DNA of 64,000 nt from assembly GCA_019187185.1 (NCBI GenBank), contig JABAQU010000012.1:1-64000 (forward strand), in the 5' to 3' direction. This document shows, piece after piece, positions 29,201-37,605 of the stretch (its first letter is position 1; each line of letters starts with the position of its first letter). A model generated the notes under the pieces. It made no database searches. It was given only the letters and a program-made list of their open reading frames with translations, and was not told the origin of the DNA. Source of the stretch: Steroidobacteraceae bacterium. GTDB taxonomy: Bacteria; Pseudomonadota; Gammaproteobacteria; Steroidobacterales; Steroidobacteraceae. Made by a program: the position numbers and the translations under genes.

Positions 29201-29469
29201 TCCCGACGTTTCTCGGCTCGAGCCGCGCGGTCGTCTCGCTCGATATCAGGAACGTCGCGAACCTGATCAACAAGGACTGGGGTCAGCTCGCATCCGTGCA
29301 GTTCCCGTACGTCGCGCCGGTGCTGAATGCGTCGATCAACCCGGCGACCGGCCGCTACACGTACTCGCCGCTGCCCGGACGCACGGGGCCTGCGCCCGCG
29401 AACTTCGTCGTTTCGCCCGCGCAGGCTTCCGTGTGGCAGATGCAGTTGGGAGTACGGTTCGAATTCTAG
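26260..29469 (+). CDS. Large TonB-dependent receptor with carboxypeptidase-regulatory domain (Oar-like)
   Basis: A 1069-residue outer-membrane protein. After a signal peptide (cut near ALAQ, residue 31) comes a carboxypeptidase regulatory-like beta sandwich (about 31-120, TTGQIVGQVRSTGGEPIEGA). Then a plug domain follows (VVVASAREQEVALGVG, GGTINIVTKSGTNDFHGSAW) and a long beta barrel ending in LGVRFEF with terminal Phe. Oar-type receptors are larger than siderophore receptors and often linked to export or uptake of big ligands. A GGGAG site precedes the ATG. The downstream EEP enzyme starts one base after the stop, so the two form an operon. Confidence 0.92.
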   Translation: MVIGHRGVARFAFAFVCLSLLALSGPAALAQVTTGQIVGQVRSTGGEPIEGAQVTITHVPTASSSVVTTRADGYFSLNNVRVGGPYTISAAREGYDPSTAEGVSALVGRPTSITLEMRPALTEVVVASAREQEVALGVGTSFSLEDIRAMPSIGRDIKDIARIDPKVWIDATNVDAMEIAGTNNRYNSITVDGIRESDDFGLNNNGYPSNRAPVTLDAIEAFTVEVAPFDVQYSGFQGGTINIVTKSGTNDFHGSAWYYRNQDSWAGDRSKSRPINLDFNEETYGATLGGPILRDRLFFFLSYEKVERQTPVNEGPAGAGFPVSVNQVSEADFNQIIAITQSVYGYDAGELVRSNTEQDERILAKLDWQVSDDHRLSLAYQKNEGLTVVQPNANAATGRLGTRSNWYNRPIDLENLSLQLFSNWTPWLSTEFKAGRKEVTAPQTPVFGANFSEFQVRTATGGIVHVGPDEFRHANVLTNDLNTFKLKADLLFGDHTFTLGSELEQLDVFNQFVPRSLGQYIFSSIADYQNRTAASFSYNNAFTNDAADGAASFGTDTLSFYAQDSWRVLPELTVQAGVRYETYSSGDRPRTNSNFASRYGFSNTETYDGRDLLLPRLGFDWEVATNTKIRGGVGLFGGGSPTVWLSNSFANDGVAIVAQNCPANSMSPTVCSAPAGAPIPVAQVLTNVDGHLIPAPILAAQGGLSGDGPVNAIDPDYDIPSSWRYNLGIEHYFDLGALGSNYRLSADLLYTAVRDQILYRDLRLTRTGTAPDGRPIYAQQGPSSRGSAQDLLLTNTHEGRGIVWTVDLSGSWDTRAGHFDAYLGYGHQDITDVNPGTSSQASSNWDNVATADPNDPEEARSNYEITHRFPLQLTWNKAFFGDYKTHLGLFVERRSGRPFSYTFGSATSAFGDPRQGARQRQLLYVPLNAGDVDYAGGLTPQALEDFIQASGLDRYRGRIAPRNAFNSPWVTSADLRLSQEIPTFLGSSRAVVSLDIRNVANLINKDWGQLASVQFPYVAPVLNASINPATGRYTYSPLPGRTGPAPANFVVSPAQASVWQMQLGVRFEF

Positions 29470-29470
29470 T

Positions 29471-30784
29471 ATGGCCAGACTGCGGCCCATGGGCCTCTGG
29501 CTCCTTGCCATGAGCCAGGGGCTGGCGGCTGCGGAGCCGCCGGCCGCCGTGGTCCGCATCGCGACATTCAACACGAGCCTCAATCGCCCGGTCGCCGGCG
29601 CGCTGATCGCCGATCTCGCCACGCCCTCGGACCCGCAGGCCCGGGCCATTGCGCGGATCATCCAGCGCAACCGCCCCGACATCCTGCTGCTGAACGAATT
29701 CGACTACGACCCGGCGGGCGCCGCCGCCGACCGCTTCGAGCGCAACTACCTCGGCATCGCGCAGGATGGCGAGCACGCGGTCAGCTATCCGTATCGCTAC
29801 CTCGCGCCCGTCAACACCGGCGTCCCGTCGGGTTTCGACCTCGACCACGATGACCGCACGGGCGGCGCGGGTGATGCGCTCGGCTACGGCGCATTCCCGG
29901 GGCAATACGGCATGTTGCTGCTTTCGCGCTGGCCGATCGACACCGGGAACGTCCGGACCTTCCGGCATCTGCCGTGGCGCGACATGCCGGGCGCAATCCT
30001 GCCACCGGGCTGGTATGCACCGGACGCACTCGCGGCGCTGCCGCTGTCGTCGAAGAGCCACTGGGACGTGCCGGTGCGCATCGGCGCGATCACGCTGCAC
30101 GTGCTGGCGAGCCACCCGACCCCGCCGGTGTTCGACGGCCCCGAAGACCGCAACGGCCGGCGCAATCACGACGAGATCCGCCTGTGGAGTGACTACCTGG
30201 CGCCCGGCCGCGATGGCTGGATCGTCGATGACGCGGGACAGCGGGGCGGACTCGCTCCCGAGGCGCGGTTCGTGATCCTCGGCGACCAGAACGCCGACCC
30301 GCAGGACGGTGAATCGGTCGATCACGCGATACGCCAGCTGCTCGGGCATCCGCGCGTACGTGCCACGCCGGCGCCACGCAGTGAAGGCGCACGAATCGCC
30401 GCGTGGAGGCAGGGAGGCGCGAACAGGCGACAGCGCGGCGACCCGGCCACAGATACCGGCGACTTCGAAGACCGGTACGCCGGCAACCTGCGCACGGATT
30501 ACGTGCTGCCGTCGCAGGATCTCGCGATTGTCCGCTCGGGCGTCGACTGGGTGATCGGCGAAGCCGCACCGTCGGATCACCACCTCGTGTGGGTGGACGT
30601 CGAAATCGGCGGGCCGCGATCGAAAGCCTTGCCGGGCGACCCGATCACCGGGCGCCCGCGACCCGCTCACGGTCCAGTGCGCAAACGCGAGTACTTCTCG
30701 GCCAGCTGTTTGCGCGCGCAATCCGCGGGACGCTCCCTGCCCGTGCACGCGGACGCGACGAGCGCACGCTCCCACGAGCCGTAG
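29471..30784 (+). CDS. Exported endonuclease/exonuclease/phosphatase-family protein
   Basis: A 437-residue EEP/DNase I-fold enzyme with a probable signal peptide (LRPMGLWLLAMSQGLAAAEP). Motifs seen: RIATFNTSL at the start of the fold, ILLLNEFDYDP (metal Glu), VILGDQNADPQDGESV and, at the end of the fold, SDHHLVWVDVEI. The ATG lies one base after the TonB receptor stop. The fold is complete near residue 380. The last 40 or so residues are Arg/Pro-rich and read through the antisense of the convergent acid phosphatase gene, so an original stop was probably lost. Likely hydrolyses phosphodiesters or phosphomonoesters outside the cytoplasm; substrate unknown. Confidence 0.82.
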   Translation: MARLRPMGLWLLAMSQGLAAAEPPAAVVRIATFNTSLNRPVAGALIADLATPSDPQARAIARIIQRNRPDILLLNEFDYDPAGAAADRFERNYLGIAQDGEHAVSYPYRYLAPVNTGVPSGFDLDHDDRTGGAGDALGYGAFPGQYGMLLLSRWPIDTGNVRTFRHLPWRDMPGAILPPGWYAPDALAALPLSSKSHWDVPVRIGAITLHVLASHPTPPVFDGPEDRNGRRNHDEIRLWSDYLAPGRDGWIVDDAGQRGGLAPEARFVILGDQNADPQDGESVDHAIRQLLGHPRVRATPAPRSEGARIAAWRQGGANRRQRGDPATDTGDFEDRYAGNLRTDYVLPSQDLAIVRSGVDWVIGEAAPSDHHLVWVDVEIGGPRSKALPGDPITGRPRPAHGPVRKREYFSASCLRAQSAGRSLPVHADATSARSHEP

Positions 30785-31545
30785 ACCGGATTCGGCAGAA
30801 CGAACCAGCGCGCGCCGAAGAGCGGCATGAGCTCCGCGCGCCGTGACGCGAACACGTCCCGCTCGACGAAATCGCGCAGGTCGTCCCCGAACAGCGCAAT
30901 GATGCGAAAGTGCCGGGCAATCGCCGCGCGACGCGTGCTCTTGTCGGCGGTGCGCCAGTCGCGCTCGGCGTTCCTGAAGAGGAAACTGTCCGGCTTGTCG
31001 GCATCCGGGAAGCCGAGAGCCGCGAGATTGCGCATCGTCGCGGTGCGTTGCGGGCAGGGATCCGCCCCCGCAGGTTCTGGCACCAGCGGGCAGGCGCGGT
31101 TTGTGACATAGAAGACCCGATGGCCGGCTGCGTGCGCGGCGCGCAGGAATTCGAGCGCTCCTGCAATGGGGCCCGCGGCCGCCTCGTCGACCCAATGTTC
31201 CCAGTCCGCCAGCGCAAACTCGCGGTGATCCCGCAGCGCCCGCGCCTGGAAGGCGCTGTTGTCGAGAATCGTCTCGTCGATGTCGAGCACGATGGCCGTG
31301 GGCAGGGAAGCGAGCGCATCGGGCGCGGCGCCCCATTGCTCGAGCGCCGCCGAACCCGGCGCGCGCAAGGCCGGCAACTGCGCGCCCGCCTGGGCATAGA
31401 CCTGTGTCGTGAGCGCGGCGTACTCGGCCGCGGTCTGCATCCACAGTACGCCATTCAGCTGTTCGCGCGCGGTGTCGTCCGCAGCCAGGGCCGGGGTCAC
31501 CGCGAACATCAGCGCCAGCAGTACCCCGCTTCGGCTCGTTTGCAT
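30667..31545 (-). CDS. Exported HAD-type acid phosphatase / 5'-nucleotidase e(P4)-like
   Basis: A 292-residue class B/C-type acid phosphatase. The signal peptide is MQTSRSGVLLALMFAVTPAL, cut near AADD; no lipobox Cys is present, unlike the e(P4) lipoprotein. The HAD motif IVLDIDETILDNS has the nucleophile Asp88 and Asp90. The third motif is GDDLRDF with KPDSFLFRNAERDWR before it. Family members dephosphorylate nucleotides in the periplasm. The 3' end overlaps the convergent EEP gene by 118 bases. The nearby nucleoside transporter and thymidine kinase suggest a role in nucleotide salvage. Confidence 0.85.
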   Translation of the reverse strand: MQTSRSGVLLALMFAVTPALAADDTAREQLNGVLWMQTAAEYAALTTQVYAQAGAQLPALRAPGSAALEQWGAAPDALASLPTAIVLDIDETILDNSAFQARALRDHREFALADWEHWVDEAAAGPIAGALEFLRAAHAAGHRVFYVTNRACPLVPEPAGADPCPQRTATMRNLAALGFPDADKPDSFLFRNAERDWRTADKSTRRAAIARHFRIIALFGDDLRDFVERDVFASRRAELMPLFGARWFVLPNPVYGSWERALVASACTGRERPADCARKQLAEKYSRLRTGP

Positions 31546-31627
31546 GCGTCCTCCGTTCGGCCGCAGATTACCACCGCCGGGGCTGCGTCGAGTGCAGCCA
31601 CCCCGTATCCCGTAGAATCGGCCGGCC

Positions 31628-32602
31628 ATGAAGCTGCACCAGCTCCGTTACCTCGTCGCGGTCGTCGAGAACGGCCTCAACATCACCGCGGCGGCCCAGC
31701 GCCTGCACACCTCGCAGCCGGGCGTCAGCAAGCAGCTGAAGCTGCTCGAAGACGAACTCGGGTTCGGGATCTTCATGCGCGAGGGTCGCGCGCTGACCCG
31801 CCTCACGCCCGCCGGCGTGCAGATCGTGGAGCGTGCCCAGCGCATCCTCGCGGAGATCAGGGCCATCCGGCGGCTCTCCGAGGACCTGCGCAACGAATCG
31901 GGCGGCACGCTGTCGATCGGCACCACGCACACCCAGGCGCGCTACGTGCTGCCCGGTGTCATCCGCGCGTTCCGCGAGCGCTATCCGGACGTGCAGCTGC
32001 ACCTGCACCAGGGCACTTCCGAGCAGATCGCCTCGATGATGGCGCACGACCAGATCGACTTCGCGATCGCGACCGGATCGCAGGAACTGTTCCCCGACGT
32101 GACGCTGCTGCCGCTGTATCGCTGGCATCGCACCGTCGTCGTGCCGCGCGGCCATGCGCTCGAGCGCGAGAAGCGGCTCACGCTGAAGGCGCTCGCCCGC
32201 TACCCGATCATCACCTACTCGTTCAGCTTCAAGGGCCCCTCGTCGCTCAACCAGATCTTTGCCACGGCAGGCCTCGAACCCAATGTCGCGCTGACTGCAC
32301 GTGACGCCGACGTCATCAAGACCTACGTGCGCCTCGGGCTGGGCGTCGGCATCGTCGCCACGATGGCGATCGAGCGCGGCGCGGACGACGACCTCGTCGC
32401 GATCGACGCCGCGCACATCTTCCCGACGCACACGACCTGGGTCGGCGTGCGCCAGGGAACGCTGCTGCGCAAGTACATGTACGAGTTCCTGCAGGCGCTC
32501 GGTCCCCACCTCGATCGTCGCAGCGTGGAACGCGCACGGGAGACCGCCCCGGCGGGGGAACTCCACCGCGCATTCGGCGACATCGAACTGCCGCTGCGCT
32601 GA
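31628..32602 (+). CDS. cysB: CysB-like LysR-family regulator
   Basis: A 324-residue LysR regulator of the CysB group, which activates sulfur assimilation genes in response to acetylserine and sulfide. The winged helix is at 1-60 (MKLHQLRYLVAVVENGLNIT, AAQRLHTSQPGVSKQLKLLE). The CysB-type effector domain includes SIGTTHTQARYVLP, ATGSQELFPDV and YSFSFKGPSSLNQIF. The length equals that of E. coli CysB. TAGAAT (31613-31618) upstream may be the -10. Only the serine acyltransferase/cysteine synthase pair at 6252-8269 is an obvious local candidate target. Confidence 0.93.
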   Translation: MKLHQLRYLVAVVENGLNITAAAQRLHTSQPGVSKQLKLLEDELGFGIFMREGRALTRLTPAGVQIVERAQRILAEIRAIRRLSEDLRNESGGTLSIGTTHTQARYVLPGVIRAFRERYPDVQLHLHQGTSEQIASMMAHDQIDFAIATGSQELFPDVTLLPLYRWHRTVVVPRGHALEREKRLTLKALARYPIITYSFSFKGPSSLNQIFATAGLEPNVALTARDADVIKTYVRLGLGVGIVATMAIERGADDDLVAIDAAHIFPTHTTWVGVRQGTLLRKYMYEFLQALGPHLDRRSVERARETAPAGELHRAFGDIELPLR

Positions 32603-32636
32603 GACGACCGCACCGCGGCGGCCGCCCGTGCCGCCG

Positions 32637-32683
32637 TTGCGCTCCCCTGGCGCTGCATATAATATGCAATGCTTATTATATGC
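32637..32683 (+). promoter_or_regulatory. MarR operon promoter with palindromic operator
   Basis: TTGCGC (32637-32642) and TATAAT (32658-32663) form a promoter with a short 15-base spacer. The -10 lies inside GCATATAATATGC (32655-32667), a near-perfect palindrome. The 9-base arm GCATATAAT recurs inverted at 32675-32683 with an 11-base spacer. This AT-rich island in GC-rich DNA, 11 bases before a marR start, is the expected layout of an autorepression site. Confidence 0.75.
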
Positions 32684-32693
32684 CAGGCTTGCG

Positions 32694-33128
32694 ATGACCG
32701 ACCCCGACGAATCGATAGGCTTCCTGCTGAGCGATGTCGTGCGCCTGATGCGCGCGGAGTTCAACCGCCGCGCGGAGCACCACGGCGTGACGCTCGCGCA
32801 GGCGAAGGCCCTGTTCCGTCTCGCGCGCGAACCGGGCCTGCGGCAGGTCGAGCTCGCGGCACTCCTCGACATCGCGCCGATGACGCTGGTCCGCGTACTC
32901 GACCAGCTGGTCGAGGCCGGCCATGTCGAACGGCGCCCTGACCCCGCCGACCGGCGCGCGTTTCGCCTCTACGTGACCCCCGCGGCGCGGCCGGCACTCG
33001 GGCGCATCGAGCGCGCGGTGCGCGAGGTACGCGATCGCGCACTCCACGACCTGTCCCGCACCGACCACGCGGTCCTGGTGCGCGCGCTCGGCCGGATCAA
33101 GCGCAACCTCACGGGTGCCGCCCCATGA
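32694..33128 (+). CDS. MarR-family transcriptional repressor
   Basis: A 144-residue winged-helix regulator. Family features: LRQVELAALLDIAPMTLVRV as the recognition helix region, then VERRPDPADRRAFRLYVTP as the beta wing. MarR repressors release DNA on binding phenolic or other toxic ligands. The start codon follows the palindromic operator and the stop overlaps emrA (ATGA). It therefore most likely represses its own efflux operon. Confidence 0.92.
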   Translation: MTDPDESIGFLLSDVVRLMRAEFNRRAEHHGVTLAQAKALFRLAREPGLRQVELAALLDIAPMTLVRVLDQLVEAGHVERRPDPADRRAFRLYVTPAARPALGRIERAVREVRDRALHDLSRTDHAVLVRALGRIKRNLTGAAP

Positions 33129-34126
33129 AGCGCTGGTTGCGCCCGGTGCTGCTTTTCGGCGTGCCGCTCGCAATCGTCGCCACCGCCGTCTGGCTCTGGT
33201 TCACGGGCGGCCGGTTCGTCACCACGGACGACGCCTATGTGAAAGCCGACAAGGTGCCGGTCAGCGTCGAGGTCGCCGGTACGCTGCAAAAATTGCTCGT
33301 GCGCGAGAACCAGCGGGTGACGCCGGGCGAGCCACTGTTCACGCTCGATGCGGCACCGTACGAGGTCGCCCTCGCGAAGGCCACCGCGGCGCTCGCGCGT
33401 GCGCGCACCGAGATTGCGGCGCTCAAGGCGAGCTATCGCGAACAGCAGGCGCAGATCGCGTTGTCGAAGACGCGCGTGCAGTTCGCCGAGCGCGAGTACC
33501 GGCGCCAGGCCGACCTCGCGGCGAAGGGGTACGTCTCCGCCATCAATCTCGATCAGGCGCAGGAGGCAGTCGAGCTCGATCGCCAGCAGACAGTCGCGCT
33601 CGAGCACGATCTCGCGCGCATCGCCGCGAGCCTCGGCGGGGGCCCCGACCTGCCGGTCGAGCAGCATCCCGACTATCTCTCGGCGCAGGCCGCGGTCGCC
33701 CAGGCGCAACTCGATCTCGCGCGCACCACCATCCGGGCGCCGCTCGCCGGCGTGGTCACGAAGCTGTCCAAGGTCGGCACCTGGCTCGCGCCCGGCACAC
33801 CCGCGCTCGCACTGGTCGGCGGCGAGGCCCCGTGGGTCGAGGCGAACTTCACCGAAAAGGACCTGACGCACGTCCGTCCCGGTCAACCGGTCGACCTGCG
33901 CTTCGACATCTATCCCGGCCGCCACTGGCGCGGCGTCGTCGACAGCATCAGCCCGGCCACCGGTGCCGAGTTCTCGGTGCTGCCGCCGCAGAACGCCACC
34001 GGCAACTGGATCAAGGTGACGCAGCGCATTCCCGTGCGCATCGAACTTGCGCCGCAGGACGATGCACCCGTGCTGCGCGCAGGCCTGTCGGCCTGGGTGA
34101 AGATCGACACCGGCCATCGCAGGTGA
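33125..34126 (+). CDS. emrA: EmrA-type membrane fusion protein (HlyD family)
   Basis: Periplasmic adaptor of a tripartite multidrug efflux pump. The 333 residues have one N-terminal helix (LLFGVPLAIVATAVWLWF), the signature TTDDAYVKADKVPVSVEVAG, a lipoyl half-motif, a coiled-coil hairpin rich in Ala, Arg and Gln (about 85-190), and the second half TTIRAPLAGVVTKL. It is coupled by four-base overlaps to marR before and emrB after it. Confidence 0.93.
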   Translation: MKRWLRPVLLFGVPLAIVATAVWLWFTGGRFVTTDDAYVKADKVPVSVEVAGTLQKLLVRENQRVTPGEPLFTLDAAPYEVALAKATAALARARTEIAALKASYREQQAQIALSKTRVQFAEREYRRQADLAAKGYVSAINLDQAQEAVELDRQQTVALEHDLARIAASLGGGPDLPVEQHPDYLSAQAAVAQAQLDLARTTIRAPLAGVVTKLSKVGTWLAPGTPALALVGGEAPWVEANFTEKDLTHVRPGQPVDLRFDIYPGRHWRGVVDSISPATGAEFSVLPPQNATGNWIKVTQRIPVRIELAPQDDAPVLRAGLSAWVKIDTGHRR

Positions 34127-35637
34127 GCACGCCCGTTCGCCGCGGCTGGATCACCGTCGCGGTCATGTCCGCGACCGTGATGCAGGCGATCGACACGACC
34201 ATCGCCAACGTCGCGCTGCCGCACATGCAGGGGGCCCTGTCGGCGTCGTTCGGCCAGGTTGCATGGGTACTCACGTCGTACATCGTCGCGTCCGCGATCT
34301 GCATCCCGCTCACCGGGTTCCTCGCCGCCCGGTTCGGGCGCAAGCGCGTGTTCACCGTCTCGGTCATCGGCTTCACGATTGCCTCGATGCTGTGCGGAGC
34401 CGCACAATCGCTCACCGAGATCGTCGCCGCACGCCTGTTGCAGGGCGCATTCGGTGCCGCCCTCGTGCCGCTCTCCCAGGCCGTGCTGCTCGACACCTGG
34501 CCACGCGAGCGGCATGCCTCCGCGATGGCCTGGTGGGGCGTGGGCGTGATGCTCGGCCCGGTCATCGGTCCGACGCTCGGCGGCTTCCTGACCGAGTACT
34601 ACAGCTGGCGATGGGTGTTCTACATCAACGTGCCGATCGGCGTCCTCGCGTGGATCGGCGTGACGGTGTTCGTGCCGGAAACGCCGATCGCACGCGAGCG
34701 GCGCTTCGACCTCTTCGGCTTCGGGCTGCTCGCCGTCGCGATCGGCGCCCTGCAGCTGTGCCTCGATCGCGGCGAGACGCTCGGCTGGTTCGACTCGACG
34801 GAGATCGTCATCGAGGCGAGCGTCGCGGCCCTCTGCTGCTACATGTTCATCGTGCACATGTTCACGCACGACGAGCCGTTCCTCGAGCCGGCGATCTTTC
34901 GCGACCGCAGCTTCGTGGCGGGATCGGCGTTCGCGCTCGTCGTCGGGCTCGTGCTGCTCGCGACGATTGCGCTGCTGCCGCCCTACCTGCAGACGCTGCT
35001 CGGCTACCCCGTGCGCGACGTCGGCGTGCTGCTCGCGGCGCGCGGCTGCGGCACGATGCTCGGCATGCTGCTGGTCGGCCGGATCGGTGACCGTGTCCAT
35101 CCGCTGCGCCTGATCTTCCCCGGCATGCTGCTGAATGGCGGCGCGCTCTACTGGATGAGCCTCTTCAGCCTCGACACGACCCCGGCGATGATCTTCGGTT
35201 CGGGCCTCGTGCAGGGTGTGGGCATCGGCCTCATTTTCGTGCCGCTGAGTGCGCTTACGTTCTCGACGCTCGCGCCACAGCTGCGCAACGAAGGCACCGC
35301 GTTCTATTCGCTCACGCGCAACATCGGAAGCAGTGTCGGCGTCTCGGCCGTCACGAGCCTCCTCGCGCAACATGCGCAGTCGAATCACGCCGCCCTCGTG
35401 CAGTACGCGTCACCGCTCAACGTCGTGACGCGCTTGCCTGGCTACCCTGCGGAATGGAGCCTGCTATCGACCGGAACCATCGCGGCCCTCGAGCACGAGA
35501 TCACGCGCCAGTCACTGCTGCTCGCCTACGTGCAGGACTTCAGGCTCATGCTGTGGCTCTGCGTGCTCGCGACGCCGCTGCTGCTGATGTTTTCGCGCCG
35601 CGGCCGCACGCCGCCGGCACCGACCGGCATCGAGTGA
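34123..35637 (+). CDS. emrB: EmrB-type MFS drug efflux transporter (DHA2, 14 helices)
   Basis: A 504-residue proton-driven exporter. Features: MQAIDTTIANVALPHMQG in helix 1, the loop 2-3 motif GRKRVF, and motif C GVMLGPVIGPTLGGFL in helix 5, typical of drug/H+ antiporters. The length fits 14 helices. The start is GTG, overlapping the emrA stop. The substrate is unknown; it works with EmrA and an outer-membrane channel encoded elsewhere. Confidence 0.93.
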   Translation: MSTPVRRGWITVAVMSATVMQAIDTTIANVALPHMQGALSASFGQVAWVLTSYIVASAICIPLTGFLAARFGRKRVFTVSVIGFTIASMLCGAAQSLTEIVAARLLQGAFGAALVPLSQAVLLDTWPRERHASAMAWWGVGVMLGPVIGPTLGGFLTEYYSWRWVFYINVPIGVLAWIGVTVFVPETPIARERRFDLFGFGLLAVAIGALQLCLDRGETLGWFDSTEIVIEASVAALCCYMFIVHMFTHDEPFLEPAIFRDRSFVAGSAFALVVGLVLLATIALLPPYLQTLLGYPVRDVGVLLAARGCGTMLGMLLVGRIGDRVHPLRLIFPGMLLNGGALYWMSLFSLDTTPAMIFGSGLVQGVGIGLIFVPLSALTFSTLAPQLRNEGTAFYSLTRNIGSSVGVSAVTSLLAQHAQSNHAALVQYASPLNVVTRLPGYPAEWSLLSTGTIAALEHEITRQSLLLAYVQDFRLMLWLCVLATPLLLMFSRRGRTPPAPTGIE

Positions 35638-35649
35638 CCGGCGCAGGGT

Positions 35650-35668
35650 GCCTGCGTGGTTCGCAGGC
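35650..35668 (+). terminator. Possible terminator hairpin after emrB
   Basis: GCCTGCG and CGCAGGC pair perfectly around a TGGTT loop, 13 bases after the emrB stop. No T-run follows, so it may be a weak or factor-assisted terminator, or simply an RNA-stabilising hairpin. Confidence 0.35.
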
Positions 35669-35745
35669 GTTCGTCGCACCGGCCGGGTTCGGACCCGCAC
35701 GCGCAAAGGCGCTAGAGTAGCGGCCCCGACAGCGGAGGCCAGCCC

Positions 35746-37605
35746 ATGCTTCGACGCATCCTGCCGAGCGCAGTGCTCGCGCTCATCGTTCTCGCCCTCG
35801 CGCCCGGTGCACAGGCCCGCACACAGAAGCCGCCGCTGCACGGTGCGCATTGGGTCGCCATCACCGGCAAGCCGCTCGCGGCGACCGCGGGCGCACGGGT
35901 ATTCGAGCGCGGCGGCAATGCGATCGACGCGGCCTGCGCGATGCTCGCCGCCACGTCGACGATGTGGGACACGTTGTCCTGGGGCGGCGAAACGCAGGCG
36001 CTCATATTCAACCCGCACACCGGCAAGGTGATCGGCGTCAATGCGCTCGGCGTCGCACCGACCGGTGCGACCGCCGCGTTCTTCCGTGACAAGGGCATGA
36101 CGTATCCACCGGACGTCGGCCCGCTCGCGGCGGTGACGCCCGGCACACCGGGCGGCCTCATGATGATGCTGGCCGAGTACGGCACACTGAGCCTCGCCGA
36201 TGTGCTCGCCCCGGCGATCGAGCTCGCCGACGGCTATCCGATCGAAGCGGAGACGGCCAACCGGATCGAGTCGGTGAAGGCGCAGCTGAAGCAGTGGCCA
36301 GATTCGCGACGCGTGATGCTGCCGCACGCCGGCTCGGCGCGCGAAGCGCCCGAGCCCGGCGAGATGTTCCGCCAACCGGACCTCGCCGCAACGCTGCGCA
36401 AGCTCGTCGCCGCCGAGCGCGCCGCACTCGCGGCGGGCAAGGACCGGAAGGCCGCGATCCTCGCCGCCTACGACCGCTTCTATCGCGGCGACATCGCCGC
36501 GGAAATCGTCGCGGGCACGCGAGCCGTCGGCGGTCTCTTCACGCGCGACGACCTCGCGAACTGGCGGGTGCGCTTCGAGGAACCGGTGCACGTCGACTAT
36601 CGCGGCATCGACGTCTACAAGCTCACGACCTGGGTGCAGGGCCCGGCGATGCTCCAGGCGCTCAACATCCTCGAGAACTTCGACCTGAAGGGCATGGGCT
36701 ACAACAGTGCCCGCTATATCCATACGCTCTACCAGGCGATGAGCCTCGCGTTCGCCGACCGCGACTTCTACTACGGCGACCCGTACTTTCCGCCCGAGGA
36801 GCCCGTCGCGGGCCTGCTGTCGAAGGATTACGCCCGCGCACGCGCGCAGCTGATCCGCCCGGACCGCAACGATCCCGACATCCGCCCCGGGGACCCGTAT
36901 CCATTCCAGGGCGCGGTGAATCCGTTCAAGTCGAGCCTCGCGAAGTGGCACACGGTGCCGTCTGCCACGATCTCGGCGCCGCCGACCGCTGCGAGGCTCG
37001 AGGCGCTCGAGCGCGAGTTCACGCGCGGCACGACCTCGGTGATTGCGGCGGACCAGGCCGGCTGGGTCGTCTCGGTCACGCCGAGCGGCGGCTGGCTGCC
37101 CGCAGTGATCGCGGGGCGCACCGGCATCGGGCTCTCCCAGCGCATGCAGAGCTTCGTGCTCGACGCGGACGAGAACCCGTTCAATGTCGTTGCGCCCGGC
37201 AAGCGCCCGCGCGCCACGCTCACGCCGACGCTCGCGCTGAAGGACGGCAAGCCGCTCATGGCCTTCGCGGTGCAGGGCGGCGACACGCAGGACCAGAACC
37301 TGCTGCAGTTCTTCCTCGACATGGTCGAGTTCGACATGACCGTGCAGGAGGCGACCGAGGCCGCGAACATCAACAGCTACCAGATGCGTGCCTCGTTCGG
37401 CGGCCACGAATCGCAACCCGGCCGCGTGCTGCTCGCCACCTCGATTCCTCCCTGGGTGCGCGAGCAGCTGAAGCGCATGGGCTACACGATGCAATTCGAG
37501 GAGCGCACCTCGGGACCGATCAACGCGGTCTGGTTCGACGCCGCCCACGGCACGATGTGGGGCGGCTCGAGCAACCACGGCGAGGATTACGGCATCGCGT
37601 GGTGA
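35746..37605 (+). CDS. ggt: Gamma-glutamyltransferase (glutathione hydrolase)
   Basis: Exported N-terminal-nucleophile enzyme that cleaves gamma-glutamyl bonds, for example in glutathione, and may transfer the glutamyl group. The signal peptide spans about 1-24 (cut near AQA). The precursor is 619 residues. The autocleavage site lies in REFTRGTTSVIAADQAG: the first Thr of GTTS (about residue 429) becomes the nucleophile of the small subunit. The usual TTH is TTS here, as in some more distant members. Further family motifs include GGNAIDAACAMLAA near 50 and VTPGTPGGLMMML. Two glycine-rich substrate loops are conserved. Acylase-like activity on other gamma-glutamyl or beta-lactam side chains is an alternative. 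Confidence 0.9.
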   Translation: MLRRILPSAVLALIVLALAPGAQARTQKPPLHGAHWVAITGKPLAATAGARVFERGGNAIDAACAMLAATSTMWDTLSWGGETQALIFNPHTGKVIGVNALGVAPTGATAAFFRDKGMTYPPDVGPLAAVTPGTPGGLMMMLAEYGTLSLADVLAPAIELADGYPIEAETANRIESVKAQLKQWPDSRRVMLPHAGSAREAPEPGEMFRQPDLAATLRKLVAAERAALAAGKDRKAAILAAYDRFYRGDIAAEIVAGTRAVGGLFTRDDLANWRVRFEEPVHVDYRGIDVYKLTTWVQGPAMLQALNILENFDLKGMGYNSARYIHTLYQAMSLAFADRDFYYGDPYFPPEEPVAGLLSKDYARARAQLIRPDRNDPDIRPGDPYPFQGAVNPFKSSLAKWHTVPSATISAPPTAARLEALEREFTRGTTSVIAADQAGWVVSVTPSGGWLPAVIAGRTGIGLSQRMQSFVLDADENPFNVVAPGKRPRATLTPTLALKDGKPLMAFAVQGGDTQDQNLLQFFLDMVEFDMTVQEATEAANINSYQMRASFGGHESQPGRVLLATSIPPWVREQLKRMGYTMQFEERTSGPINAVWFDAAHGTMWGGSSNHGEDYGIAW

